The notes under the pieces: model-generated | What the model saw: only the letters and a program-made list of their open reading frames with translations | Databases searched by the model: none | Told to the model about the DNA's origin: nothing | Made by a program: the position numbers and the translations under genes | In this document: positions 31,370 to 43,870 of the stretch, one piece after another | Layout: each line of letters opens with the position of its first letter | How positions within the stretch are numbered: position 1 is the first letter of the stretch | Assembly: GCA_947683425.1 (NCBI GenBank) | Contig: CANTUQ010000004.1 | Span: 30,376,001-30,440,000, forward strand | DNA from: Excoecaria cochinchinensis | Taxonomy: Eukaryota; Streptophyta; Magnoliopsida; Malpighiales; Euphorbiaceae | Length of the DNA: 64,000 nt | Reading direction: 5' to 3'

Positions 31370-31915
31370 CTAAAGCAACTCCAAATCCTTGAGGGTCACT
31401 TCCATCCTTGTGTTGCAGCCGTATTGGCTTAAAAACTCCTCTGTGAGCATATCCCAATCCTCCTTGGTTCGGCGATCGAGGCTGTGGTACCAATATATGG
31501 CGGGGCCAGCTAGGTTCAAGCAAAAGTACTCCACTTTCTGCCTCTTGGACAAGGTAGTCCCTTTCATGATCAAGTAATACTGCTTTACATGGGCGGTCGG
31601 GTCAGAAGTGCCATCAAACTTGGGAACATCAGGCATCTTGAAATTGTACGGAATTGGGTCATCTCCCTCCAGCTCCTTATCTTCTGGGTTCATCCCTTGG
31701 CCTCTACCCAACATGCGGGCCATAGCCTCAAACTTTTCTTCCATCTTCTTCCAGATGAACCCTTCGGTCTGGGGTGCCTCCCCCTCTCAGATACAACGCT
31801 CATTTTGTCCTCTTCATCCTCCTGGTAATCTTCTAACCTCAGCGCTTGTCTCCTTCTCTGGACCCCGGAAGCCACTAATCTCAGATCTATAGGTGGTGGT
31901 CGAACCGGTTCCTCC
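31370..31915 (-). pseudogene. gag: Tat/Ogre gag N-terminal and capsid part
   Basis: The frame from 31744 reads DPIPYNFKMPDVPKFDGTSD, VEYFCLNLAGPAIYWYHSLD and DWDMLTEEFLSQYG, a retrotransposon gag capsid. A frameshift near 31750 joins it to an upstream basic/acidic segment (RRRQALRLEDYQEDEEDKMS). A TAG replacing CAG near 31370 separates it from the following frame. Sequence upstream of about 31915 is unrelated AT-rich LTR. Confidence 0.82.
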
Positions 31916-34411
31916 TAAGGTAAAGAGGATAAATATAAAGAAATAAGAAGATTAAAAGGAAAAATATGTTAAAATATTAAAATTAGGTTTAAAAGTGTAA
32001 TTAAATATAAAAATAGAGTCTAAGGACTAAAACGAATATTTTGCATGAAATTAGTGAAATAGGAACGGAAAATATTAAAGTAGTGGCAAAATCGAAAATT
32101 AATAGAATAATTTTAGGAAATTTAAAGACCAATTCGAAAATTAATAGAATTTGAGGGACCAAATTGCATATTTAATTTAATTAGTTTAAAATGAGGACTA
32201 AAATGAAAATTAAATAAGAATATGGATAATAATTATAATAAAAAGAATTAAATGGGCTTAGTAAGGAAATAATATAATATTTATGATTATAATAATGCTA
32301 AAAATAATAATAGTAATAATAATAATGATACTAATATTAGTAATTATAACAATACTACTAATAATATTAATGAACAATAGGAATGTTGCATGAAGAGAAT
32401 GTACGGGGGCATGCAAATTAAGTCACACATGCATGTGAGTGGGTGATTTTAGGAAGACAAATCTATGGTTTATAATTGAAATTAAAATGGTTTTAAAAAT
32501 AAAAATAAAAAAAGATGGAAATGTTAACAGTGGCAATAATTATGTTAATAAAAGTAATTATAATATTAATGATAATAATAAGAATAATAGTAAAGAAAGA
32601 GTTAAATAAATTATAGACATTTATATGTACTGTAATATAATTGTAAAGTAAGGGAGTATGAATTAGAATGTAAATTAATAAAGTGATTATAAGAAAAAAA
32701 AAATACTAATGAATATAATGTTAGTAATAATAAAAATAAGAATAATAAAGGAAATAGTAAGAAGAATAAATGATTAATACTTATAAGAATAGTAAATCAA
32801 TGAGAACAATAAGAATAATGTTACTAGTAAAAGAAATTTAGATATGTATAGAATTACAAAACAAGAGAATTACAAGTAATGAAAATAATAGTAAGAGGAA
32901 TGATAGTGAACATAAAAATAAATAATGATATTAATAACAGAAATAAAATTGATAATATAAATAATAATAATAGTAATGATAGTAGTGGCAGGAAGAATAT
33001 TGACTAATGATAGTTATGTTAAGAAGTTTAATAAGAAGGAAAATTCGGAAATTAAAAAGGAAAAAAAAAAGCCTGAGAAATTAAGAAAATAAAATAAAAG
33101 AGATATATTGTTATATTATGCTATAGTCATGAATAAAAAAATATAGGTATGTATGGAAATTTACATTAATGTAATAATTATATGTGTGCATAATTATGTG
33201 AGTACAGTAAATACATGAAATGTATATGACCAAATTATTAATGAGTGAATATGGAGACCCTCACATGAATATGTTATTAGTGTAAAAATGTGAAGGTAGA
33301 AGCTTATAAACATGTATAATGTGAAATAGTGATAAGTATTGAAAGTCATGGCGACTTGCATTGCTTTGGTAGATTCGTGATGGTCTACCATAGCGATTGA
33401 ATGTTTGAAATGTAATGCTCAATGTAAATATAATGAAATATTAAAATGAAAATAAAATGAAATGTAAATGTACGGGTGGTTCTTCGGGGCTCACTCTAAA
33501 ATGTAATGATCCCGTGTATCTAGTTCAGAGATTTCTACTGGATGTTACTAGGGGCACAGCTGTTGATATGTGACAACAATTAAATTGTGACCAAATTAAT
33601 AATTATTTAAGCGAATTAAAAATAAGATGGTAAATGATAAATGTAAATGGTAAAGAGTGAAAGCATAATAAATATACAAATTAAGGAATCTTATGAATGA
33701 TATTATAAAGCAATAAGAAGAAAATGAATAAACTGTAAATACATACGAAAATGAATACTAAAAATGAAGGTTAATAATGAATAGATACGAAATCAATATA
33801 TAATATTAAAAGATTAAGTTTAAGTAAGTAAGTCAAATGAGAATATGGGAACTGATAAATATACAAGAAATTATAAATATGAAATTAAGTAGTAATAAAA
33901 TGTAAGAAGAAATGAATAATGTAAATAGTAAAGGTATAAGGGAATATAAGATTTAAAAATTGACTAGTGATTATGAGTAAAGAAAAATAGATAAATGGAG
34001 CTAAGATCAAAAGGACAACTGAACAAAATGGTCGAATAATAATGAAAATTAAATAATTTAAGTCATATACTTGAAAGAGTAATAATATAATAAACTAAAA
34101 AAAGACAAGATAATTATTGACTGTATATGGAAATAAAATATAAGAAAATAAAAGAATAAAATGAAGGGTAGTGTAATGAAATAAAGAAAGGCTAAGGTAA
34201 TAAAGCTATCGATTTAAACATGCATGAATGTATGCTTAATGTGCAAATGTATGTGTATAGTTAGATAGAAAATATTAGATGTGTATCCACTACTAAACAT
34301 TTTTAATGCTCAGCGCGTAGTGTTTTACTGTGCGTAGGTTATGACAAGTATAAAGACTAGAAGTGACCAAGATTTTATTGATGATCAAGAAGAGTAATGG
34401 AAAGCTAGGAT
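31916..34411 (+). repeat. AT-rich gypsy LTR fragment, plus strand
   Basis: About 2.5 kb of very AT-rich DNA with AATAAT-type simple repeats (32230-32980). The block at 33330-33560 matches 43640-43860 in the solo LTR (GATGGTCTACCATAG against GATGGTCTCCCATAG; CCGTGTATCTAGT against CCCGTATATCTAGT), and a divergent twin hairpin lies at 34293. It is cut left by the Tat/Ogre fragment and right by a minus-strand LTR. Confidence 0.65.
34293..34340 (+). other. Twin hairpin of the LTR, divergent copy
   Basis: CTAAACATTTTTAATGCTCAG then GCGCGTAGT...GTGCGTAGG; layout as in the other LTRs but the first stem is decayed. CCACTA precedes. Confidence 0.5.
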
Positions 34412-34787
34412 TGTAATGCCCACTCTCGACCGCAAAATTAGCTCAGTTAAAGCAGTCGAGAGCGGTCACCACGCAGCAATCACATGCACATATAACTATA
34501 AACACTTACATATCAAAACCTATACCAAGAAATTTCATTCCACAAACATTCACATGCAGCGGATATCTCATACTATCACATGCTTGAACTTATATACTTA
34601 CATATGCACATTCATCATAAGCTTAATATTACAAAACTTAATCATTCCATTCATTACATATATTATGCTTCTCGAAAGATTATACATACATTAACCAAAA
34701 CCCCCAAAATCTACACTAAAAGCACTCCTAGTGTTGACCGTTGGCAGTGCGGATTCGTCCTTCAAAATCACTTCACGTCCAAATCTA

Positions 34788-34825
34788 CACGGATTAGAAA
34801 ACCCGTGTTAAGCGATAACACTTAG
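34788..34825 (-). other. Conserved twin hairpin of the LTR (minus)
   Basis: Minus strand CTAAGTGTTATCGCTTAA then CACGGGTTTTCTAATCCGTG. One stem pair is G-T wobble, an intermediate between the GCG/CGC and GTG/CAC versions. Confidence 0.8.
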
Positions 34826-35298
34826 TGGGGAAAACAATACAATAACACAGTATACACACATATATGTATAGATAATTCATTGAAAAAATAACAATTCTTA
34901 TATATTCCATTTTCCAAACTCAACATACACATATATAAATATAACTATTTAACGTATCATAACATGACAGTCACATTTTGGTTACATTTTCACATTGTTT
35001 TCACATGCTCATTGCAGTCATACTCAAGGATATGTCACATAATTTCACGTCATTCAATTAATTAGCATATTTATTTTTAAACTAGCCTGCAACTCAAAGA
35101 TGCGGATAATGGGTATTGCATCAATACCCAAAGGTATAGTAAACACGTTAGTATCTGTAGATACCACACATTCGCATTAGCACCCGAAGGTTCCGGAAAG
35201 ATCAATAATATCAATAAATTCGCATTAGCGAATCCAATAAGGATTCAAACAGCATTGATGATTCTAGAGGAATCGGTTGGCTGTAGCACTTAGACCCT

Positions 35299-35312
35299 AT
35301 AGGCATGCCTAT
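35299..35312. other. Conserved LTR palindrome ATAGGCATGCCTAT
   Basis: Identical to 15167-15180, followed by CTATCCAC on the plus strand. Confidence 0.85.
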
Positions 35313-35549
35313 CTATCCACTACTTGACTCGCAGGCCATAATATTAATCCGGTTTATTCATATTATCACTTCTCATAAGCATCAAGAGTATTAATGTTCA
35401 TAATACAATTCATTTACTTTAACAATTATATATAACGGTATTCATATACATAGAACTAAAATTATTTTCATACATATGCTTACTTTATATATAAACTCAT
35501 AAATTGATCATTCTAAGGCAATTTAGAATTCATTTAAAACACTCATAAG

Positions 35550-35583
35550 TGTCGCGCTCGTGACCCTTGTCGCGCTCGTGACA
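35550..35583. repeat. Short CpG hairpin pair (GTCGCGCTCGTGAC)
   Basis: Two copies of GTCGCGCTCGTGAC separated by CCTT; the same motif as in the 18745-19075 array, here reduced to one pair. Confidence 0.75.
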
Positions 35584-35670
35584 AATAGGTCCTTAATTAA
35601 CATATTTAGTATAATCTCATCCCAATTATCTTAATTGAACTAATTAGCTACTAGGGTATAATTCGGGCCA

Positions 35671-36180
35671 TTACAACTCTCCCCTCCTAAAAATAATTTC
35701 GTCCACGAAATTCATACCTGCATCAAATAGGTAGGGATATTGTTCCTGCATAGCAGCTTTTGGTTCCCAAGTCATCTCTTCTACTCCGTCATGTTGCCAT
35801 AATACTTTCACTAATGGAATTTGTTTGCTACAGAGCTGTCTCGCTTCTCTAGCCAGAATTGTATTTGGCTTCTCGTCATAAGAAAAGTCTGCTTGAACTT
35901 GTACATCTTGTACTGGTATAATGTGGGATTCATCTGTTCGATACCTTCTTAGCATTGATACGTGAAAGACATCATGAAGCTTGTCAAAAGCCGGAGGTAA
36001 AGCAAATCGGTAAACCACTGATCCCACTCTTTCCAACACCTCATAAGGTCCAATAAACCTTGGACTCAATTTTCCTCTGTTACCAAATCGTAACACCTTC
36101 CTCCAAGGAGACACTTTGAGGAACACTTTCTCACTCAATTTAAATTCATTGTCCTTCCTCTTCATATCCGCATACGATAT
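35671..36180 (-). pseudogene. pol: Chromovirus integrase C-terminus and chromodomain
   Basis: Minus-strand frame from SYADMKRKDNEFKLSEKVFL through LHDVFHVSMLRRYRTDESH, TILAREARQLCSKQIPLVKV and VLWQHDGVEEMTWEPKAAMQ to FRRGEL-stop. It is uninterrupted over 165 residues and close to the copy at 13001-13423. Upstream of 36180 the match ends in unrelated AT-rich DNA, so all of gag, protease, RT and the integrase core are missing. The chromodomain would bind modified histone tails. Confidence 0.85.
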
Positions 36181-36373
36181 TTGTAAATATAGATATGTAA
36201 ATGTGTATGTGTATGAAATTTTATAGTTAATATGCATAGATAAATGTTTAAAGGTAATTATTACATAAATTATTATAAATAGTTTATAAGATTATTTGCA
36301 ATTTGTTTTTTTTTCTATTGTGACATCCCATTATTATAGATAGAACTTTAGTTCCACTAGTAGGGGTGTTACA
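36181..36373 (+). repeat. LTR terminal remnant
   Basis: TGTGACATCCC (36319) and GGGGTGTTACA (ending 36373) look like the two ends of an LTR only about 55 bp apart, that is, an LTR with almost everything deleted, or the terminus of the LTR fragment at 31916-34411. Nothing else is seen. Confidence 0.35.
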
Positions 36374-37560
36374 AGAAGATTGATGAAAGGAGTGACTACA
36401 TGGTAACTTGATATGGAAGGGTAAAAGTGGAAACCACTTAATTCTTGTCATTTGGATAGTCACGATGCTTGATTGGAAGCCTCCTATGATTTGTACATTA
36501 ATGTGTTGTAAATATCAATTGAGATTTGATAATATGGTTTAAAAAATTTTAAATCATAAGAGTCCTAATTCAATAACTATCAACATGCATAGGAAACCCA
36601 AAGGGTTACACACATATAAGAATAAAGGTCTGAGGTAAAAGACAATGTATAAAAATGACATAAGATGACATGTGAACTTATTAAATCAAAACGTAAGAGA
36701 AAATAAAAGGGCTTAAGACTTAGAAATCCAAGTCCAATGCACAAAAAAGTCCACCAAACCTAATATGCGAATAAAATTTTGAGTGATATGGGGATTTTTT
36801 CTCTTAAGCCCATTTAGTATTGGATACATCTAATAAATTTTTTGGGATCTAATAATATGTTATAAGGCCAGTTCTAAAGTTTAATTAGGCCAAGAGCTCA
36901 ATTAAAATGTGCAAGCCCACTCATATATGAGCATCATGCACATATTGGAGAAATGGGCTAGTGAATATCACTTAAAACCATCCAATTAGTACAAGTTTAA
37001 TTAAAATGTCTAGCCATTATAACATAAGCCTAATATGACACATAACATGCATAATTACACATTAAAGTTAGAATTAAGGTATCACATTCAATTAGAAAAA
37101 TTCTAGCTACCAAACCCCATTTCTTTTATCTTCTTCTTCTAGCCGAATTTAGCTTTCCTAGTCCCTAAGCCATTTTTTTCCATTATTAAACCTTGTGAAG
37201 ATTCTTAGACCTTTTTTCTTATGTGGATATCTTGGAATTGCCTTGAATTAAGGACACTAGTGGTTTGCTACAACCTACTGTAAAAGTGAGTCAACTATTC
37301 AACTAAATCTTAAGGTAAAAGTTCTAAACTTTAGATAGGATTTCAATTCTTTTGACTAGATCATACAATTTTTGTATGCACGTTTTTTTAGATTTTCACA
37401 ACTTACAGATGATGTATGATGCTTGTAAACCAACAAGCTTCCATTGTGATTCTTGAAGTTTAAGCTTTAACCCTACAGCAAAAAAAATCTAAAGGTAACT
37501 CTTATTTGAGGATTGATCTATATAGAAGAGCTTGATTAGTGTTTTTTGTGTACATATTAT
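36374..37560 (+). repeat. Copia LTR, downstream half (remnant)
   Basis: Matches the second half of the copia LTR at 45666-46800 in order: CATGGTAACT, TTGGATAGTCA.GATGCTTG, GAAGCCT...ATGATTTGTACAT, and GGACACTA.TGGTTTGCTAC. No clear CCCAACA end is found. Confidence 0.6.
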
Positions 37561-38340
37561 ATGACCATGTATGTATGTACATTATGTATTTCATCCTTAT
37601 ATTGTGTTAGCATAGAAAAAAAGCTTTCCTTTATGTTGTTTCCTCCCATATCTAACCATATAACCCATGTGTGAGTAAATATGATGAGGTTCTTAAAATA
37701 AAAACCTCACTTTGAAAAAGCTTATTTTCACGTTGTTTCCTGTATCTCGGATAAATCTTAGAAGTATGATTTTGATGTGTTTTTTGTACTTCCTTTGGTT
37801 TATGAATGATTTGGAATTAAATTAGATTCTTTATAAATCCTTTTAAGGATCAACAAAAATCTAGACTATTTTAGGAAAGAGACATAGATTTATCTGATTA
37901 AATGAAACAATTTGGTCTGGTCAGACTAACTCTACTAACTAATGTCTGATTAGATATGTCTTAATAAAAAAATCAAAATCTAAATTGAACTTCGTCTTAT
38001 CAGATGAACTTTTTTTTATCAAACAAAGTTCATCCTAAAGGGTTTTGTTTGATTAGAACAAACCTCTAGAATGCAGAATTTAACAAAGAGGGATGTTTAT
38101 ATGCTTTTCTTTTGTGTATATATCTTGTACATGTTATGTATTGGTATGCTGACATTGTTTACAATATATTTATACCGTGATAAATGTTGATAATGTTTAT
38201 AAGCTTTAAGGCATGATTATGCGTTTGTATCTTGACATTGTTTATAAGTTTTATATATATGCATGTTGTTAGGTTAGAATTAGAGAAGTAGGATTTAGAT
38301 TTTATATATCATGTCTTTTATTTATGCAATAAGATATTTT
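37561..38340. other. AT-rich, no gene seen
   Basis: No reading frame or motif is recognised. CTGATTAGA-type words repeat loosely between 37890 and 38080. Probably old retrotransposon leader sequence. Confidence 0.4.
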
Positions 38341-39640
38341 CAATTCAAAAAATAAATAAGCTCACATAAAAACATGTATATGTTAATATTAATAAAAATG
38401 AAGATTTTACATAATATCTTCCCCATCATAAAAGGATTCACAATTTAATTATCAAATAATTTGGGATTTCTAAATAAAATTAATAAAAATGTTTTGGTAG
38501 CTAATGTCACTTTTCCAAATCTGTATTACCATTCAAAGTATTAGTACTCAAATAATTGATTTACTGGACTTGAGAATAAATAAATTTTCATCACATGTCT
38601 TTATAAAGAAATCACACATTTGGGATTTTTACGTTAAAATAAATGAAGGATTTTTAGTGACCAAAATCATTTTCCTAAAACCCTTTGTTACCATAAAAAG
38701 GGACCAATGTCCCTAATTTAATTACACAAAATAAAAAGAATCTATTAAAATAATTCAAGCTTTCATAGTATGTTTCCATTAAATTTAGATTTAGAATAAA
38801 ATGGGTCAAACATCCCAAATTATTTTCAACAAGTAACATAATGAACCATCTTCTTGGTGTTGATCATTAATAATAGCATAAAACACCCCAATAACGCATT
38901 CTTGAAGGACACTTTGGGAATAAATGTAAAAATCTGTCTAGTACCTCATTTTATGAAATGATCAATATTGGATAAAGGTACAACCAGTGAATTAGGATAA
39001 GGGACCAATATCCCAATCTTCCTTAAATGGGCTGAAAGCCTAATTCACTTAAATAATGGACCAATGTCGAAAGACAAAATAAATAAAGCAATTTTCATAA
39101 AGAGCGTAATATAGGATTAGGACCACTCATGCAAAACATGATGAAAGCCCTCTTTTACCCCTTCAATTCATTTGTATTAAAAGAAAAATAATAAATATTG
39201 AAACCATCAAAAATAATAAGATATTAATTAAAAGGTAGAAATAATACTGAGGTTTCACGATCCTTAATCTCATGGGTTTTAATTCCCAACCGAACTCACT
39301 GGCTGGTGACTCCATTAAAATCACCTCGTATAGGAAAATATTTTCACAATAAAAAATTTATGAGAGGGTTAATCCTTACCCATCATGCTCTTTTATATAA
39401 AAACTAGACCCATCCTTTAATGGAAGTAGAAATCTTACTAGCCATTTTGATTAATAGGAAACATCAAATCCTATAATCTACAAGATCAAAGAAGACAAAG
39501 GGATAAGTGAAGCTAATGTCTTCTCTAGAAGAGTGAGTGTAGTCCACCACTATTTTTTTTCCTAGTTATTACAAATAGTGAAAGGAGAGAATTAAAAAAG
39601 CCATAACTTTCTTGAGTGAAGATTTGCTAATGGAAGGGCA
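38341..39640 (+). repeat. Degenerate Tat-type LTR and leader
   Basis: GGGACCAATGTCCC (38700) and GGGACCAATATCCC (39002) match words of the Tat/Ogre LTR at 7020-7140 read on its own strand, and TGGTGACTCCAT (39304) matches the internal word at 6622. Leader-like sequence follows up to a protease remnant. Exact ends cannot be set. Confidence 0.5.
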
Positions 39641-40289
39641 CTAGCACAACCGCCATTTGTTTATCAAAGCCAAAGTGAATGGAAAACACATTGTCTCTGA
39701 TGGTGGACAATGAGTTTTCCATCAGTGTGTGCCCCTTTAAGGTATTGACTACTTATGGGATAGATGACACCATGATCTTCAAGCCAAGCTCACTATCTTA
39801 ACATATGAGAAGAAAAAAAGACAAGCATATGGCACTTTTAAAGCCAAGGTTAGAATTGAGGTAGTCATTGGTGAAGTTCAATTTGCCATTTTAGATATGC
39901 TAGCTAATGTCTACCAATTTTTGATGGGCCTTGGTTCCATAAACTTTGTAGCTCCCTTCTACACTCTATCAAATGATTAAAATCCCTCACAATTGGGAGA
40001 TTATAACCATTTGAGAAACTTATGAGAGCAAAGTTTCCATACTAGAGATCACTAATAATCCCTCTAATAGTTTTCACAGAACTGGGATATTTTCTAATGA
40101 TGAGGTGGACAACCCCAAGGTGGTGAATATGATGAAGATGATGAATTACATATCGGGTGTTTGTTTAGAAGAATTTATAAGGAGTGCTAAAAGCTATTAC
40201 ACCAATAGGGAAAAAGAGCAACAAAGGACTAGGGTATGAGTTCCAGGGGGATAAAGGAATGGCAGAGAAGAAAGTTCATGGCATCGCGA
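39640..40289 (+). pseudogene. pro: Degenerate Tat/Ogre protease region
   Basis: With several frame changes the plus strand reads VNGKHIVS, VDNEFSISVCPFKVLTTYGI, GTFKAKV, then later VVNMMKMMNYISGVCLEE. The last stretch matches VVNMMKRMHYLPGAGLGRN at the end of the protease frame of the copy at 29.7 kb, and VDN..SISVCP corresponds to VDDGSSINVCP. No intact frame remains. A copia LTR inserted at 40290 interrupts it. Confidence 0.65.
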
Positions 40290-41222
40290 TGTTAGGAGTA
40301 TGCCCTAGAGCCCAAGTATAATAGGGATGTTTTTCATGTATATAAACTCATTATCATTTATGATATGGCACTATTCATTTATTAATGCTATGTTTAATTT
40401 CATTTGCTTGCTTATGACTTAAATTAATAAATAAAGTCCTTGGTATATAAACACAGTACAGAGGTAATCATAAAGAGTTCATGATATGAGATACCTATTG
40501 TATGAAAATATGTCCATACCTAAATATCTCTAGTCATAGGATTAACAAGATAGGACATTGTTAACATGGATAGACTAGCACATGTTATACTTCTTAAATA
40601 GTTCAAGTAGTGTTTCTAATACCTATGATCATGATGATGATCAACGTTAACATATTGATGTTTGTTAGAAGAACAAGTACATTAGAGATTCTAATAGGTA
40701 CATTAAAGACCTACCAAGAGAATCTTTACATGGATATCAAATCAATATCAGTGAACAATCTCTAGTCATACTATTAACAAGATGGGACATTATCAATACG
40801 GATAGACTAGCACATGTTATACCTCTGAAATAGTTCAAGCGATGTTTCTCATGCTTGTTATCATGATGATAATTAAAGTTAACATATTGATGCATGTTAG
40901 AAAAACATGTACATTGGACACCTGCCAAAATAATCTTCATATGGATATTAAATTTATGTCAATGAAGAATCTCTTCATTGCAGTTGTGTGAGTATCCTCA
41001 AACTTGAGATCAATAAAGTTATCTTAAGTAGTGAGTGATATACTTTGACTCCATAACTACTTACCTCTGTAGAGGGGTGAACATAATTAGGAGGTTGGGT
41101 CTATTATGACCTAGTTGAAGATAGTTGAGTGATCAATAAAGGATTCAACATCCCAAATTTATTAAGGGAACTTATGTTACAAGTTATAAAGTATCTTTGT
41201 TCAGATAATCTCTAGACGGAGT
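40290..41222 (+). repeat. Copia 5' LTR, first part
   Basis: Starts TGTTAGGAGTATGCCCTAGAG. It is interrupted at 41222 by a gypsy LTR and continues at 45534. It contains an internal 232-bp tandem duplication. Confidence 0.78.
40500..40960 (+). repeat. 232-bp tandem duplication in the copia LTR
   Basis: TCTCTAGTCATA, ATTAACAAGAT.GGACATT and GATAGACTAGCACATGTTAT recur with a 232-bp offset (40531 and 40763). The copies differ at many positions, so the duplication is old. Copia LTR copies at 22.5 and 52.2 kb appear to have one unit. Confidence 0.75.
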
Positions 41223-41419
41223 TGTAATGACCCCAATACCGGGTTAGCCGTAAATAGTATTTTTCGATAGTGAATAATACTTCTCGGAGTCGAAAAATAT
41301 TTTATTAGACCATTGAATAGAGATTGTCAGCAGGAGTCCGCAGGCAAAAATTTGAGGTCAAACGAAAAGTGGATCTGAAAAGTGCAAAATAATGGAAAAA
41401 TAGGATTTGGGGGGTCTGT

Positions 41420-41510
41420 GGTGATAGACGGGCATCAGTCGGGGAATAGACAGCCATGCCGTCAGTCATGAGGGACGGCCAGACCGTCTATAGCTTCAGA
41501 CGGGCATCTG
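41420..41510. repeat. GC-rich dyad block (ATAGACGG...CCGTCTAT)
   Basis: ATAGACGGGCATC is answered by CAGACCGTCTAT and GATGCC-like words; AGACGGGCATC occurs twice. Only about 200-290 bp from the LTR start, upstream of the TATA box, unlike the other LTRs. Confidence 0.6.
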
Positions 41511-42194
41511 AAGGTCTTCTTCAGTCCGATTTGACCGATTCTGACTCAAAATTGATCGAAGCATATCTTAAGCTACGGACATCCAAAAAATGATCTAAAA
41601 ATATGGTCGTACTCGTATTGATGAGTTGAATCATATGGTTATGAAATATTTAATTTTGGTGATACTGGAAAATTGGAGTATCGAACTGATAAATAATTTC
41701 GAACCGAGAAATGGTTTCTAATTTTTCCAAAAATATTATTAAGTCTAATGAATATTAAGTATTATGGAGTTATTTTTATGAGGAGATATACTTAGAAAGT
41801 AAGGAAAAAGTCATAATTTTGGTTTAAATAGTACTCGAGTTGATCAGAGGGTTAACTGAGGTTTTTAAAATTGCAAATAGTGTTTAAATTTAATGAAAAT
41901 TTATAGATTGACTATAGATAATATTTATGAATTTTTCATAGTGATACGGGAATTTTTTGAGTACACCGAAAATTTATTGATTGGACTAGTTTGATTGAAC
42001 CGGATCGAAAACGGTCTGTGATTGAGGTAAAATTTTGTGTACAGCCTAGTTTTCACATGATATGAATTATGGAATAAAATTTGAAATGATTTAGAGTTAG
42101 AAAGTGAGAAAACCATAGAAAAAATTGTGCAATAGGCTTAAATGGCTATTTGGGCTTAATAGGTTGGACCATTGGTTGAACCAATTTTGGTCCA

Positions 42195-42203
42195 CTATAA
42201 AAG
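42195..42203 (+). promoter_or_regulatory. LTR TATA box
   Basis: CTATAAAAG followed about 40 bp later by a CT-rich stretch (CCCCTCTAGCTCTTCTCTCC), typical of a plant LTR transcription start. Confidence 0.6.
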
Positions 42204-43599
42204 CCATTAAATGGAAAATTAGTGGGTGAATAACCCTTATCCCCTCTAGCTCTTCTCTCCCTCTTGGTGGCTGAAATCTCTCTTCCTCATCCTCTCTCAA
42301 TTTTCTTCATTCTTGCTCTAATTTCTTCCTCAATTCTAGCTTTCTAAATGTAATTCAGCCCTTCTATAAGTGTATAGCAGCCTCTAGTATCCAATTGATG
42401 GATTAAAAATAAGGAAAAGTAAGGATCAAAGCTTATGTCCTCAAATGGAGGTAAGAGATTTAGATTATTTTAATTTTATTTATTTGTTCTAAATGATAGA
42501 TTAGGGTGTATTAAGAGTATTTATGAGATTATTTTGTATAAAAGAAAATAATTAATAAGTGTTTGTTTGTTTTGTATTTTCGGCTAAGGAGGAGAAAGGG
42601 GGAAAAGAGATTTCCAAGGGAATGCTATGGAAAAGGAAGCTTGAGGAGCTTAATACATGGATATGAGGTTTGTGATTACAAAATCTAAGTATTTTCATGT
42701 GAAAACTAGGGTTTAGGTTATGTTTGAATAATAATTGTGTGTAAAATGCATGTATAATTGAAATTAAAGTGTTAATTGAAGTCAATGAGGGTAACTAAGT
42801 TAATTAGCATGGTTGATTTAAAAGACAACTAAGTGTAAGGCTTGATCATAGTGAAACATAATGGTATCCATAGGTATATGTTTAGTATACCTTGTGATTT
42901 AGAGTGATAAAAAGGTGTGTACATGAGGATTGAGGCCTAATTTAGTGGAATAAGTGATAAGTGAATGAAAAGTGAAATGTTAGGGTAAAATATTAGTGAT
43001 GGCCGAATGGACTAGTAAGGAAAATGTAATAGATTGTATGATATATATCATAAGTGAGTGATAAGTTAGACAAATGAATGAATTAGAAGTGAAAAAGAAA
43101 GTTTAATCAAAAGAACTACATGAAAATCAAATGATTGATTTAATGAATTAAAGATACATTTAATTCATTTAATGATAATATGACCATAAGATAACTATAT
43201 ATGAAATTTGAAAGTAGATTGATTGAATTGAAAATTATAATAAGTTAATTGAGTGTTTTTTTGTATATTTTCCCATTTCATCCATGGTGTGAAATATTGA
43301 CAAATATTGAAATAATTGAAATTACTTGTATAATTGAAGAGATTTTTGATTAAGTGAATAATAGAAGAGGAAATGAAAGAAAATAATAGAAGTGGCTTGT
43401 AATAAACTTATGGCCACTTACTGTATCAAGTATACTTATTACGTAAATAAGTATATAATATGAAATGTACACCATTGATGAAAATGTTGTGTAACTGGTA
43501 AAACGAATTGGAAATGTAGTGTAATTATAAGTAAAACTGATAAAGCATGAAAAGTGGATTTGAAAGTCTTTTGAGAAAATATTGCCCTTAGTAGTGTCT

Positions 43600-43870
43600 G
43601 GCGGTTTAAATCTAGATCAAGGTACGTGTGGTTAGCCATAGGGACACCCATAGTGCGGTGCAAGTCATACCGACTTACTTTGCTATGGCAGATTTGCGAT
43701 GGTCTCCCATAGTACATAGATATGTTCTATGTTCACCGTACTGTTCTGTAATACTATTTGAATGGTCCTTCGGGTTCATTCCCCACTATATTATAGTGGA
43801 CTTTTGGGTCTATGTCCCGTATATCTAGTCTGCAGATTTTGTGTCGAAATTATACTAGGCGTATAATGGT
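43600..43870. other. Dyad-rich block in the solo LTR
   Basis: Includes AAGTCATACCGACTT, CTATGG...CCCATAG and CCACTATATTATAGTGG. Homologous to 33330-33560 in the LTR fragment at 31916. Confidence 0.6.

Larger units (their letters stand above)
25571..31915 (-). mobile_element. Tat/Ogre coding region without LTRs
   Basis: Minus-strand order: gag, protease, RT, RNase H, second (archaeal-type) RNase H, integrase, short 3' UTR. It ends within the 3' UTR at about 25571 and near the gag start at about 31915. There is no LTR, primer site or 3' UTR array. Only a few stops and frameshifts interrupt it, so truncation seems more recent or faster than point decay. Confidence 0.88.
34412..35675 (-). repeat. 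3' LTR of a minus-strand chromovirus tail (1264 bp)
   Basis: On the minus strand it starts TGTAATGGCC (35675), right after the polypurine tract, and ends GGGCATTACA (34412). It is close kin of the LTR at 13419 but about 1.4 kb shorter: the region between LTR start and hairpin block is missing. Palindrome (35299) and twin hairpin (34788-34825) are kept. Confidence 0.85.

Noticed and set aside
32230..32980. AATAAT-rich region as a matrix attachment site or promoter
   Set aside because: AT-rich simple repeat only; nothing beyond composition supports a role.
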